DNA from: Anopheles merus
Lineage: Eukaryota > Arthropoda > Insecta > Diptera > Culicidae
Assembly (NCBI RefSeq): GCF_017562075.2
Contig: NC_054085.1
Span: 33,047,039 to 33,111,038 of the forward strand
Direction: 5' to 3'
DNA length: 64,000 nt
Shown here: positions 35,871 through 46,620 of the stretch, piece after piece
Numbering within the stretch: the stretch's first letter is position 1
How the letters are laid out: each line of letters starts with the position of its first letter
Translations under genes and position numbers: made by a program
Notes under the pieces: model-generated
Database searches by the model: none
What the model was told of the DNA's origin: nothing
What the model saw: the letters and a program-made list of their open reading frames with translations, nothing else

Positions 35871-37140
35871 GGAGGTGATTTTGTATGAAATTTTCTCGAA
35901 ACAAACACGAGCGACAGCGCGCGCTGGTCGAAGCATCGACGTCCGGGACGGGTTTTGGTCGATGGTATTAATATTCATGCTTTCAAGCTTTCCAAACAAA
36001 ATGTGTACGGAACAACACGGCTGCTGGCTGACGGCCGGATGGTAGTCAGACTGGGGGTGAGGAGATTGGTTTGCTCACTTAAGCTCATACCCAGGGCCCC
36101 GGTCAGATGGAGTGGTTTTGCGCAAAAGCCCTTTATAATCAACCTCCACTGGACCAGTCCAAGTTCGGTGACAGATATGGGACTGTTTATTGGCATGTTT
36201 CAAGGAGAGCCAGGTTGTTGGCGCATCTTGTTACACAGCTTACACCGCACTGGGGAGCCTGTGACCAAAAAACGTCTGAAAGTCCTTGGCGATCTTAGGC
36301 TCAAACGGCTCTCTCTATGTGGTTAGCCTTATGCGAAAGTGTTAACATTTGTCGCATGCTGTGCGGGGTAAGGGCAATCGGAATGAATGGTTTGAAAATT
36401 GTTTGAAAATTGGAAAATAAGTGTACATTTAAATGTTTCAAACTGACGAGTCTGGGAAGTTCACTCTGTCTGAAATTTGAAATAAACTGTAAATAATTCC
36501 CCTAGAAAGATAAACGCACTGATGCAATAGTAAATGTTAACAGGACAATCGATGGGTGCATGTGTTTCCTATAAGCAGGCAATCAATTTTAATGATTATT
36601 GAATGCTAATCATCACTTGTAAAGCATCTCACACATTTAAAATTATGTTTGATGTCCCCGGAGCTATCTTTCCCGGGGTTACTCTTCATATATTCTGAAA
36701 ATATTTCATATCAAAGTTACTTAGCATCTTACATATAGTCGTTGCCGTTGGTCGAATTTTGACTGTAAGGCTTCTATTTTTGAAAGTTCGCATAATTTCT
36801 TGCATCTAAGACATTAGCTTTTGAAAGTGTTAATCAATTCTTTACTCTTACACACCTATTTTTGTGTGTAATTAATAATTTTTTTACTCTTTTTGGAATC
36901 ATGATAATTTTACAACGTTTTTTGTAGATTTGTGATTTAAAATCATATAAACAGTATAAAAACTGTATTAAAAGATTGTTTTTGTTAAAAACCTCAAATA
37001 CAATAACTATGTCAGCAACCCTTTGTGCCCTTTAACCTGTCTCCAAAATCGAAACCCACACCATTCTTCGCGCGATTTGCGAGGTCAGCTGAGCCAAAGC
37101 CGATCCAAAGCGGTAAAGGTTAAACGCGGCTGCAACCACT

Positions 37141-37170
37141 TGTTGCTGCTGCTGTTGCTGGTGCTGCTGC
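37141..37170. repeat. Imperfect (CTG)n repeat
   Basis: TGCTG units with TTG variants over 30 bases. It marks the start of the GC-richer block that precedes the octamer cluster. Confidence 0.75.
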
Positions 37171-37866
37171 GAGGCTTTTAATTAGCTTCCTCCCTTTCGG
37201 AACAGCCCCTCCGAAATGCCAAACGGGGCCACCGGCAGCCCTACAGCGTTTCCGTTTACATTCTCGCTTGGCTCCACCGCTGTGTGGCTCACACACAGAC
37301 ACACACACACCCTTTTGGATCGGGTTTTGGCCATACTGGCAACTTCCCTCTTCGCAAACCTTCGCCAATCGCTAAGGTCGGGGGGCTATTATGTTTGGCC
37401 TATACCACACACAGTCCCACCGAACCACCAGCCGTCCGTGGTTGATGAGTTTTTACGCTCCTTTCGCTTTTTTTTAATATCGTTGTGGTTAAGTTTGGAC
37501 CCGCAAGAGATTGGTTTTAGGCACGATGCAGTCAAAAGGTTGAAAGTGTGGTTTAATTTTTAAATGCTGTTTTTCAAAATAATTAAATACATTAATGGTT
37601 CAGTTAAAGGCCATTTAAAGGTAGACAGTTACGGCTGATCTAGTTCTTTCTTTTTTTGCAAACCAACAAGAACTGTTTCAAACCAGCAGCGTACCATTTA
37701 AACTAATGAATATTCAAACGGAATTTGCAACCCCAATACAGGTCCAGGTGATTTCAATCCCGTAACGGTTGCAGTTTGCACAAGATGCCTAACTTTCTTC
37801 GAAAAGATGTGACTGCTTGCTTTCCCACCACACATCACACATCACATCAACGGACTTCTTGAAGGT

Positions 37867-39275
37867 ATGCAAATGAGAATCCCGATTAAAAAAAACTTTG
37901 CATCATCCTGCGATCGTTCGCCTATGCAAATCGATCGATCCGTTGTAGATGTCCCGGAAGTGTTGTCGCGGGCAAAATGTGCTCGCGCCAAAATATCCGC
38001 CGAGGTCACCAACTTTCACTAGCTGTCTGTCTCTGTCTGTTTCTTTGCCCTTTTCTCCCTTTGCATCCCTTAAGCAGGGTAATCAAACGATCGATCAAAA
38101 CTAAATTATGCACAGTAAGATGCTGTTTTCTTAAATTTCTCTCTCTCTCTCTCTCTTTCTCTCGATCTCTTACTCTCTCTCTCTCTCTTTCTCTCTCGCT
38201 CTATCCCTTCTAATACTTGACAGGGTAGTATGCAAATGAGCATAAGAAGCAAATTAAATTACATTAGCTGCTTGGCAGAAATGCAGCGTACGGGAAAGGG
38301 ATTGAAAAAAAGCGGGACCAAGCGGCAAACTGCGCTTATTGCACAATCGCCAAAATCGATTCCTGGTGCGATCGAGTCGCTCAGAAGCAAAGAAAAAACC
38401 AAGTTGTGGATTCTCTCGATCTTTACCACTTTCCATTTGCGCATCGCGGGCAATTCGCTGCATGCCGGCGACGCTTCGTGAACCACCGTTAATTGCCAAA
38501 TCAAACTGTTACCTTCGGGCCGATAGTACGGAGCAGTGCTGGGAATGGAATTTGCATATTCAATCAGCGCCGTAGAAAGCGCGAAATGCAAACGTCGCCC
38601 GAGGGCGACCTTTCGGGGACTTGCCTAAGGAAGGCAGGCTCGGGTAGAGAGGTCATAAATTTGCCCAGCCAGGTCAATGGAACAGTTGTGCGAAGATGTG
38701 CGTGGTTTGGTACGTTGGCAGGGAGTGAGAAGAGAATTTAACCTCTGCCGAAGCAGCTGGACGCATTAAAGTGTGTAACGGCGTGAGCTAATTTGCATGT
38801 GCAGATGTGGTTGATTTAAAGGGAAACGCCGGGGGTTGAGTTTTTAAATTGCCAATATTTTTGTTTGCTTGTTGGTGAAGTTCCCGTGGTGCGATTCGGC
38901 AGGTAAACTGGTATTGAGTTCGATTTAAAAATTAAAGATACGCATTCCTCTGCCCGGTTGGCTCGACTCTGCACATAATCAGATGCATTGCATTACCTTT
39001 AATTGTATGAAATTGCTAATTGTTCATTGACACAATTTTGCAACAAAATGAATAAAAGTTGAATTACAAATCAGTAACGGCTCAACAAATAATAAAGAAT
39101 AAGCTAAACCTAATTGCATTAAGCAAGCTTTTGCTCCGAACGTTAATCCTAGTAGCTTTTGAGCAAAATGTTATATTAATGTAAATCGATTTGCTTAAAA
39201 TATAAAGACATTTTACATTAAACTTTCAACCACACAGCTTTCGACAGCGTTGGCAACGAGTGGCCGAATTTGCAT
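37867..39275. promoter_or_regulatory. Cluster of six POU octamer sites, candidate enhancer
   Basis: Exact ATGCAAAT occurs on the plus strand at 37867-37874, 37924-37931 and 38230-38237. Its complement ATTTGCAT occurs at 38550-38557, 38791-38798 and 39268-39275. Two of the plus-strand sites share the longer word TATGCAAATGAG, and one runs into ATCGATCGAT. The octamer is the known target of POU-homeodomain factors (Oct-type; in flies Nubbin, Pdm2 and Ventral veins lacking). About two copies would be expected in the whole 64 kb for an 8-mer counted on both strands. No gene overlaps the cluster. Function as an enhancer is inference from density only. Confidence 0.45.
38136..38203. repeat. (CT)n polypyrimidine repeat
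   Basis: Two CT runs are separated by CTCGATCTCTTA. Together they make a near-mirror polypyrimidine tract of about 70 bases just upstream of an octamer (38230). Such tracts can form triplex DNA and are GAGA-factor-type targets on the complementary strand. Confidence 0.85.
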
Positions 39276-40356
39276 TTCTTATCACTACTCGCTCGATCAA
39301 GTTTGCATTCAATCGAACATCCCCGGCAGGTTTCGCTTCAGAAAAGGGTCAAATTTCCAATAGAAAACCTTTGCTGAACGATTTAAAAAGCGCTGAATTG
39401 AATATATTCAAAACGGCAAAGATAAAACCACACAAATGGTTGTTTCAAAACACACTTGATCGAGAGACCCTGTGCAACTTGTAATCCGAAAAAATGGACC
39501 ATTTTGCTGTGTGTGTGTGCCAACGAATCACGGCGCGAGCCCCACAGCAAAATGCACGGATCGTAGCAACGGCTACGGGGACACATGATAACGGCACACG
39601 GCGAATGCGGTACAACGGGGCTTGATCAAGATGGAGTTTCTAAAATGGCGCTTGCATTCGCGTGACGTTTGCAGCGATCTGGGGCCGGCTGACATGGGGC
39701 TGCTGCTGCTGCTGCTGCCGCTGGGCGAAAATTCGAACACGATTGCCATGTTAAGGCGTGGTGCGTACGAATGCATGCGTACGGTACAAAAATGCTGCGT
39801 GGCTGGGCTGGCGGACAGAAACTTGTTTGTGCTCTTTTTTTTTTTCTTTCATTCTTCTAGTTTGTAGCGGAGTTGTGTTTTGCGTTCTTCTCCTAGCGAA
39901 CGGTGAAACCTACGTGCAAAGTGAGTTTTTTTTAGGGGAGAACTATTGGGAGCCGCGGGTAGAGAGTGTGTTGAGGGAAACGGAGTGAAGGGCAGCCAAA
40001 AAATGGGGAGTTCGCTGAAACCCCCTTCTAGCTTGCGGCAACCGGTGCGTTTGAGAGAGGTTTGTTGCACGAGTATGCTTTACCGGTGCGCTAGGGTGCA
40101 GGGTTCGTTTCTCGTTTTCTTTAAATTATTTGTTGATTAAAATATTGAATATTGGTCTCGGATGGGCATTAAAGTTTAATAAAAACACGATTGAAAACTC
40201 CTTTGAAAAAAAAATGCGATGTATTTAGCTTTGTTTGGAGTTATTGGCAATGATCTAAAATAATTTATTGTAGTTTATTTATTATATTTTTGTTTTAGGT
40301 TTATTATATTAACATCATTGTTGTCTAGGTGAGTGAGCGAAAGAAAGGGAAAGAGC

Positions 40357-40360
<4 letters not shown>
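39276..40360. other. Non-coding with CTG repeat
   Basis: No gene is recognised. A GCT repeat lies at 39699-39718. The composition turns AT-rich from 40.13 kb. Confidence 0.5.
39699..39718. repeat. (GCT)n trinucleotide repeat
   Basis: Six GCT units followed by GCCGCTGG, outside a recognised coding frame. Confidence 0.8.

Positions 40361-40412
<52 letters not shown>
40361..40412. repeat. (GA)26 microsatellite
   Basis: A 52-base uninterrupted GA dinucleotide run, preceded by imperfect GAAAG units from about 40336. It is the longest perfect microsatellite in the window and lies in an AT-rich valley. The long purine strand can form H-DNA and is a potential GAGA-factor target. Confidence 0.95.
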
Positions 40413-40414
<2 letters not shown>

Positions 40415-41096
40415 CTATGAGATTAAATCTTGTCTTGAGTAATGCTAAGCAATAACTGAACATCCAGAAGTATTTTTAATTATTCTATTGTAGCTAAAAG
40501 TTTAGGTATGATAAAGATTTTTACATAAATAAAATGAGCAGTAGCAATAAAATTATGGAGAAAATTTTGGAAAATAATTAGATCAACAAACGATTTTGCC
40601 TCATTTGACACGATACACGTAAAAGCGATCGGCCAACCCTGCCTCGAGCGGTGCGGCCCGCACGCTAATGGAGTGCTGAAAGGCAGGCCTTGGCATAGGC
40701 GTCCGTCAACCCACCGGCGAGTGACGTGCGACATGACGGGAATGCATTTCGGAGCCGCACGAACCCACGAACTGATCACGGTTTTTGATTAGGATTTTTG
40801 CCATTTCATTGCAGCGTTCGAGAGCGCCATCGAGATTGGATCATGTAGAGTACGATTGACGGATTTTTCCGCTCGCTGTTGCCCTCGGCACGATTTGACC
40901 CCTTTTGTGGTGCCAAAAAAATGGAAAAAACAACATCGAAACCGCCTATCGAAAGTGTGCACCCGGCCGGCCTGATCTGATCGGAGCAGCGCGAATGACC
41001 TATTTTGTAATTTTATCTCAACCAGATTCGAAAGGGCAACATGCCGCCACCGCAGGAAATGCAGCGACGATTACGCGACCAGATCACACCGCCACC
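40413..41096. other. Non-coding, AT-rich then GC-rich
   Basis: The segment is AT-rich to about 40.6 kb, then balanced. A minus-strand 99-codon frame (40480-40779) is not recognisable. Nothing else is seen. Confidence 0.45.
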
Positions 41097-41234
41097 ATGG
41101 CGGCGAATGTAGTCGATGTTGCAATTTTTACCAAAACGATCGCCGAAACGATCGATATGCAGCAGTCCGCCCGCATAAAATACGGTCCGGCACGAGACGG
41201 CGGGTGCTGTACGAGAGGGGCAGGGTACAACTAA
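41097..41234 (+). other. Small ORF with strong start context, 45 codons, not recognised
   Basis: The ATG at 41097 lies in GCCACCATGG, which matches the optimal metazoan initiation context. The frame codes 45 residues beginning MAANVVDVAIFTKTIAETID and ends at TAA 41232-41234, followed by a short CA tract. The frame is also open upstream to about 40905. Codons end mainly in G or C. There is no signal peptide, membrane segment or known domain. A minus-strand frame of 103 codons overlaps, so it may be a chance frame in GC-rich DNA. Confidence 0.15.
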
Positions 41235-41803
41235 ACACACACACACAGCGTACCGTCCGAAAGTAACTTTCTCAAGGGTGACACACAATGGGAGATGATG
41301 ATGTGTGGTGTGGCGCTCTTGCACGTGCTTTCTGCTCGGAAAGCAATTTTCCTCGCGCGAATGCGGTTTTTTATTAGAGTCCCCCCCACCCCGCCAATAC
41401 GATCAAACATCGACTTTCACCTCATCTAGCGAACGGATTTTGACCATTTGAGTGAACGGTTGCTGCTGTTGTTGTGGTTCGGTTTAGCGCTTTAGCGTTC
41501 CGTCGAATGCGGTTGCGGTTTTATTGCGTAAAAAATATGCGCGTCAACAAAAGCGGTGCCCACGCGCGGAAGGTGAATGCACGGAAGGTGCAGGGGGGAA
41601 ATGAAAAAAAAAATCCGGAACGTGAAAAAAAGCACGTTGATTAGTGCAGACCGCCATCGAGGACGGAAGGATTGAAGAGTTGGATACGATCGTTAAAGCC
41701 CACACTCTTGCGCCTCTTTCCTGTCGTCTCATTCGACGCTCAACCAACGCATTACGCTAGCATTGGGGTGTTGTGTGTGGGTCGCAGAGAGTGCATAAGA
41801 TAA

Positions 41804-41828
41804 GTGTGTGTGTGTGTGTGTGTGTGTG
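41804..41828. repeat. (GT)n microsatellite
   Basis: Twelve and a half GT units without interruption. Confidence 0.9.
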
Positions 41829-43111
41829 GGCAACACCGCAGTGCAAGAAAGAATAAAACCAGTGGGAGTTAAAGTTGCACCTTGTGAAAAAGCGAAGCCC
41901 TTCAAACCTCACGCCATTCAGAAGAGGGTCGAGAAGGTGGTTCACAGACCAAACGGAAGGGTCGATCGTAAAACATTCGTTGGGAGAGCAACAAATAAAT
42001 CAACACTATCTTATTTGCTAATTTGCTTTAATTAATCTATCTTCATGCGCGTGGTTGGGATTTTTTTTCCTCCAACGATGGTTCTTACGCGTTTTGTTGT
42101 TCCGGTCATGCGTTTTTCTTTTACTTTGCGTTAAATGCATAAGGGGAAGACAGCATTTGGAGTTTGTATTACAGCTGCTAAAGTAATACGGTGGCCATTT
42201 TGTGTAATTTGTAATGCATTTTTGCCCAATATGCACTCTTTCTACCAAACTGCGAGCTACATATGAACGTAATATAGATTTTAAAAAACAATTGCTTCGG
42301 TTTTGTCTTTTCTATACAATCTCCGTACCTTAAAGCAAAACGTTAAAATGGCTTGCCACAGCTCGGCCCGGAACGATAGCCGAATTTCTGTGCCGTTTTT
42401 TTTACGCCAGCTCTCGTGGTGTATTTTTGTGTGTATCACTTTTTTTTTTGGTCTAGCCCGATTTCGCCCCGAACATTCGCGGTTCCACGAACATTCGCAA
42501 ATCATACCACTACAGTGACAGGGCTGGGCCCAATCACAAAGCAGCGCGCTGCTGTGCGTGAGCCCCCCGTGTTTCCTCGCTTTTTCGAAGCGAACGGGCG
42601 CTCACGCTGAGTGCTTGTTCCCCTACGTACGGCGCGGCGTACGAACGCGAAACACTCACGAGAGCGAGATGAAAAATTGTGCGTGAGAGACACAAGTTTG
42701 GATGACTTTTTTTGTTTGTTTCGGTGCTGTTTCGTTTGCACGCACACACTCAGACAGCACACTGGGCCATACTGCACACACACACACACGCTCGTCTTAC
42801 GCACCTCGCACGCAGCGCGCACCACTTGAGACGGCGACGGGTACGGCGTGGTTTTCGACGGCCGCACAATTTCGGCGCATGTTTGCTACGCCGATCGCGG
42901 AGTCGCGGGCACGGACGGGTGCGCGTTGTTGCCGTCTTCGCCGTCCCCGGGGGATGCATTCTTATTCTTCAAAACCCTCGAGCGGGGGGTTGTAATAGAG
43001 CAGAGGGACAGAGAAAGGAATATGGAAGGAAACCCACACGCACAACCCGCGTGTAGTGTAACGCGGCCCCGCGAGCCGTTGGTTGTGGTGTTGTGTGGGT
43101 TGGCGGCTGTT

Positions 43112-43132
43112 TGCTGCTGCTGCTGCTGCTGC
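43112..43132. repeat. (TGC)n trinucleotide repeat
   Basis: Seven perfect TGC units, outside a recognised coding frame. Confidence 0.85.
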
Positions 43133-43320
43133 TTTCGCTGCGAATGCGTGTGCGGATGCGGAATTGCGTTAGCTGTTGAAGGTGAGCTTGAGGAGACAGA
43201 AAGGTGGGGACTGGGAGAGTGAAAGACGAGAGACCGCATTTTTGGCCGGTTTCGTACACATGCTGGATGATATTAGAGGCACAACATTTGGCAGAAACAT
43301 TTGGTAGCGGAGCACTGTGA

Positions 43321-43716
43321 GCGATGATGAGTCGGAATGATGGCAAATGATCGCATTTTTGGTTGCTTTTATAAATATATTTAGCATAAGTGTTATTGCA
43401 ATATTAGTATCGATATAAAATTCATCTAGATTTAGGTTTGAACTAAATTCTGAGTTGAATTTAACGTTTATAAGCTCATGAAAATGGATTCCTTCTTCTG
43501 GAATTGCTGCTACACTGTTTCGCAAATGTCATTTGATCGTATTGCGCAAAAACTGTTATACCGCACAATTCCATTATTGCGTTAATGTTTCACAAAACAA
43601 TCCATTATGCCTATTATGTATTGTACAATGATACAATGTTTTGCGACAGAGTGGCAATGTCATGCGAAAATTTAGGACAAAAATGTATCTGAAACAGTTA
43701 TTATACCTTATCGAGG
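43321..43716. other. AT-rich valley, no gene seen
   Basis: AT-rich with TTGCG-containing words repeated (43520-43680). No family is recognised, but the patchy repetition would fit an old degraded element. Confidence 0.4.
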
Positions 43717-43769
43717 ACTTATCGATAAGTATGACCGTATAAGTATGACATTTTTGGAGAAAGTATGAC
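43717..43769. promoter_or_regulatory. DREF-type palindrome with three AAGTATGAC repeats
   Basis: ACTTATCGATAAGT at 43717-43730 is a perfect 14-base palindrome centred on TATCGATA, the DNA replication-related element bound by DREF in Drosophila core promoters. The word AAGTATGAC follows three times on the same strand at 43727-43735, 43741-43749 and 43761-43769. The site lies in an AT-rich valley with no visible gene next to it. Use as a promoter element is therefore inference, and an insulator or degraded mobile element are alternatives. Confidence 0.3.
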
Positions 43770-44007
43770 AAATGGTATCAATCATTAAAATTTATTTTCA
43801 GCAAGATTTCATGTAATTAAAGATTAATGGCATTTGGTCGAGTCTTAGACATATCTTTACGACTAATTGATTGAAGATCGACTTTAACCCACTTCTTCCA
43901 AATGTCTGTGTTCAGTACAGATTCTGTTGTTTGAAGGCAGAATACAAAAATCATTAAAGTAAATAAACAATATACCTTAAGTTCTTTCCTATGAAAATAT
44001 AGTGTCG

Positions 44008-44314
44008 TTTATTTGATTACTTTTAATAACTACAGTCTGTTCCCGAGTTACGCGGTTCTCGACTTAAGCGAATTCAAAGATACGCGGTTTTTTTCAAAAT
44101 TTTACAGATCAAATGTCCAATCAGTACAATTTGCTTCAAGAATTATACAACGCAGTATAAATTACATTCTGCAAACAAAAAATTGATCCATTAAAAATCG
44201 GAAATACCCAAATTTTCTGCACAAACTGTACTTTTGCAGAAAAACGTGAAAATCGACTCGACTATTAGAAAAGAAAGGAAATCATCCCAAAAATTTGACA
44301 AGTAATCAAATAAA
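44008..44314. mobile_element. Remnant with pogo/Tigger-like terminal repeat
   Basis: TA at 44031-44032 is followed by CAGTCTGTTCCCGAGTTACG. Two further ACGCGG/AAGCG units follow to about 44098. TA-CAGT with repeated ACGCG units is the pattern of pogo/Tigger-type DNA transposon ends, which duplicate TA on insertion. No matching right end is found downstream, so the copy is truncated or a solo end. Separately, TTTATTTGATTACTT at 44008-44022 is repeated perfectly in inverted orientation at 44300-44314 and encloses this piece. There is no transposase frame. Confidence 0.5.
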
Positions 44315-44919
44315 TTAACGAGATAACCATCTTTTAATCGTTTGGTGCAAAGCAGACGCGCTTTGGTTGCATGATTTGCTAAAACGAGTTTATCATTGCT
44401 TTCATTTTAACCCCTCCCTTCCCACCGGACAAAAAGGCTAGCTTTGTATGCACCAGTTTCACCCCAGCCCGACGACCAAAAGCCGACTCCCGATTCCATT
44501 AACCATTTTTGTTCCAGCACGTCACGTCTGTTTCTTATTCATTAAAACACGCGTCCACCACGCGTTCCGCGGTGAATGGGCCAGGTCCCTTCCCACGCAC
44601 TCGGCAGGCATCTCGGCCATTGCATCCGCGCGGCCGAAAACGCGCCCTGCATACGCACATTTTCGACCTGCTGCACCAAACGAAAACGCCCTCCGGCCGC
44701 CGCCAACGCCGCATCAAAAAACCCCCGCAACAACGCTCCCATCCCTTGCCATCTAGCTCTGCAGCTACCGAGCGCACACGCTGGAATTAGAAGCCAAACA
44801 GACGCGAAGGCCAAAATAGGGCCTATCTCTCCGAAATTTGTTTGCGTTTGTGCGTGGCTCCCCTCCCGCCGCGCCGGCCACTTCTCGCACGCACCCATTC
44901 GCGGTGGAAATGTTCTTTT

Positions 44920-44940
44920 GCTGCTGCTGCTGCTGCTGCT
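44920..44940. repeat. (GCT)n trinucleotide repeat
   Basis: Seven GCT units, read through in several frames of a GC-rich block. Confidence 0.85.
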
Positions 44941-45277
44941 CGTCTCGCCTAGCCTAGAACCGACAACGACCGAGCGAGTGAGCGAACCCTGCCCCGAAAT
45001 GCAATGCCTGCCCGGTCCCGAATGCGGTGGTGGCCGCCGCGCGCGGTGGCATTCGCGCGAACTGCAGCGTTTTGACTTTGAAATGACCGTGAATTGGGCG
45101 AGGGTAACGACCGGTCCGGGGCACACAAAAACGCACCGCATGTATTGAGCGAGTGGCAGGCAAGGCTCCCGCTTCCTCCCCAGGGCTGTTACTGGAAAAA
45201 TAGAGGGGAAAAAACGAGGCAGACAAACGAGGGAAAAAGGGAAGCAAACAACAACAACAACCTCTGCGGGCCTGGGC

Positions 45278-45301
45278 GTGTGTGTGTGTGTGTGTGTGTG
45301 T
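45278..45301. repeat. (GT)n microsatellite
   Basis: Twelve GT units without interruption. Confidence 0.9.
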
Positions 45302-45998
45302 ATGCGTTTTTCGGGATGCGTTTGTGCGTCTTGCTTCCGCCCGCCTGTTTGCGCTAGACTCATTCCGGCACACCATCAGTGTTTCGAATCTAGGCACACA
45401 TACACACAGGCGGACACATTTCTTCGTGCCGCTCTTCTCCTTTCGCCCACATGATTGGCACGCATACATACAAAGGGCAGCGTGATCTTAAGGGCGAAAC
45501 GCAACCAAACTATCATCATGATCACCATCATCGTCATCGTCAACGGCAGCAGAAGCACAGGCATCATTGTGATCAACATTACCCGACTGCTTTTGCAGTT
45601 ACACGGTTGCATTGGACTGCGGGCGCGGGTTGTAGGGGAAGAGCAGCGGGGCCAGAGTCGTCCAGAACTAGGCAAAAGTCGAGACGCAAGCAGTCCATGG
45701 CAAGGGAACGAAAACGAAGGTAATGAAACGCAAGATGATGATAACAGCATGGGCGAGGAAGAGGGTCGGGCCGACGTTATAGGGTTTCCCAACGATCGGT
45801 TTAGCGTTTGATCAGGTTTCGTCCGATGCGTGTCATATTTAATATTCAGGAATTTGTGGTGGGGTGTAGAAAAAAAAAACAATATTCTAGCCAGAAGTGA
45901 TAACTGCCTGAGGATTAAAAAATACACAAACTTCAATTTAGATCAGCTAACAGTACAAGTGATGCAACATTTCTAGTTTTCGATGGAAAAGTGTAAAC

Positions 45999-46620
45999 GA
46001 TCGAATATTAATATTGGTATTGGAAATATTGGTAGTGAAAACTTAAGAAAAAACATGTCAAAAATATAAAAAAACAACATGACGTAAGAAACAAAATGAG
46101 ATTAAGTAAATTGGCATAATGAACAGCTTCAGAACAATGCAAACATTGTTAAAGTGTAAAGGAATGATGTAAACACTAACATTGCAAAGACTAGCCAAAG
46201 GAAAACAAAAGGAAACCGAACGAAAAAAGGAAAAAGAAAGAGGAGAAGAAAGAGGATGAAAACAATAGAAGTAATAAAAGGTTACGGTGATCAGCGAAAG
46301 TTAGAAAAAGAGTATTAAAAAAGGTTTAAACGTAATAGAGCAAAACTAGATCAAAATAATAAATCATTTATGAGAGAAGGAACAAATTAAAAAAATGAGC
46401 AAACAAACGACAAAAGCGTCATGGAAAAAAAATCAATAAAATATGTGAAAGAAAATCGCTTTTGCAAAAATAAAACTAAAACTTTGCGTAAGAAAAACAG
46501 AACAATTCAAACTTTCCATTGCGAGAACCCTGTACGCTCAGTCAGCTATCTGCACGAAGTAGGAGATGCAGTAAAGGAGAAAAGAATGAACGAGGGAAAA
46601 TGACAGAGCGCCGAGAAGCA
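45999..46620. other. Strand-asymmetric A/purine-rich tract
   Basis: The plus strand is dominated by A with G (AAAGAAAG, GGAAAA, AAACAAA words), most strongly at 46190-46290. No gene, poly(A) tail of an identifiable element or terminal repeat is seen. It resembles the A-rich tract at 30.05-30.60 kb. Confidence 0.6.

Larger units (their letters stand above)
33561..37020. other. Mixed non-coding sequence with microsatellites
   Basis: Balanced blocks (33.6-34.7 and 35.04-36.35 kb) are separated by AT-rich valleys (34.7-35.0 and 36.4-37.0 kb). Repeats include (AG)n at 33834-33863, (GT)n at 34088-34101 and 34324-34339, (CA)n at 35643-35663 and CTG at 35849-35870. Exact POU octamers lie at 33877-33884 and 34523-34530. 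An 8-base perfect hairpin (TTACACAC at 36848-36855, GTGTGTAA at 36864-36871) sits in the last valley. Frames of up to 162 codons occur on both strands without a known domain. Confidence 0.45.
41235..43320. other. Balanced to GC-rich non-coding block
   Basis: No gene is recognised. Repeats include (GT)n at 41804-41828, (CA)n at 42775-42789 and (TGC)n at 43112-43132. CGAACATTCGC is duplicated at 42470-42480 and 42488-42498. Frames of up to 125 codons overlap on both strands between 42.5 and 43.35 kb and are Cys/His/Thr-rich low-complexity products of CG- and CA-rich DNA. Confidence 0.4.
44315..45998. other. GC-rich, CpG-rich non-coding block
   Basis: The GC-rich core at 44.5-45.2 kb has few stops. 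It yields a 273-codon minus frame (44542-45363) and a 190-codon plus frame (44576-45148) over the same DNA. Repeats are GCT at 44920-44940, (GT)n at 45278-45301 and ATC/GTC-type units at 45514-45545. No domain is recognised. A CpG-rich promoter or enhancer is possible but not shown. Confidence 0.4.

Noticed and set aside
35955..36326. 123-codon plus-strand frame and GC-rich segment that could be a mobile-element remnant
   Set aside because: No terminal repeats, no domain, and no second copy in the window.
44542..45363. 273-codon minus-strand frame
   Set aside because: A 190-codon plus-strand frame covers the same DNA. The product includes His-Thr and Ser runs from GT and CTG repeats and no recognisable domain.
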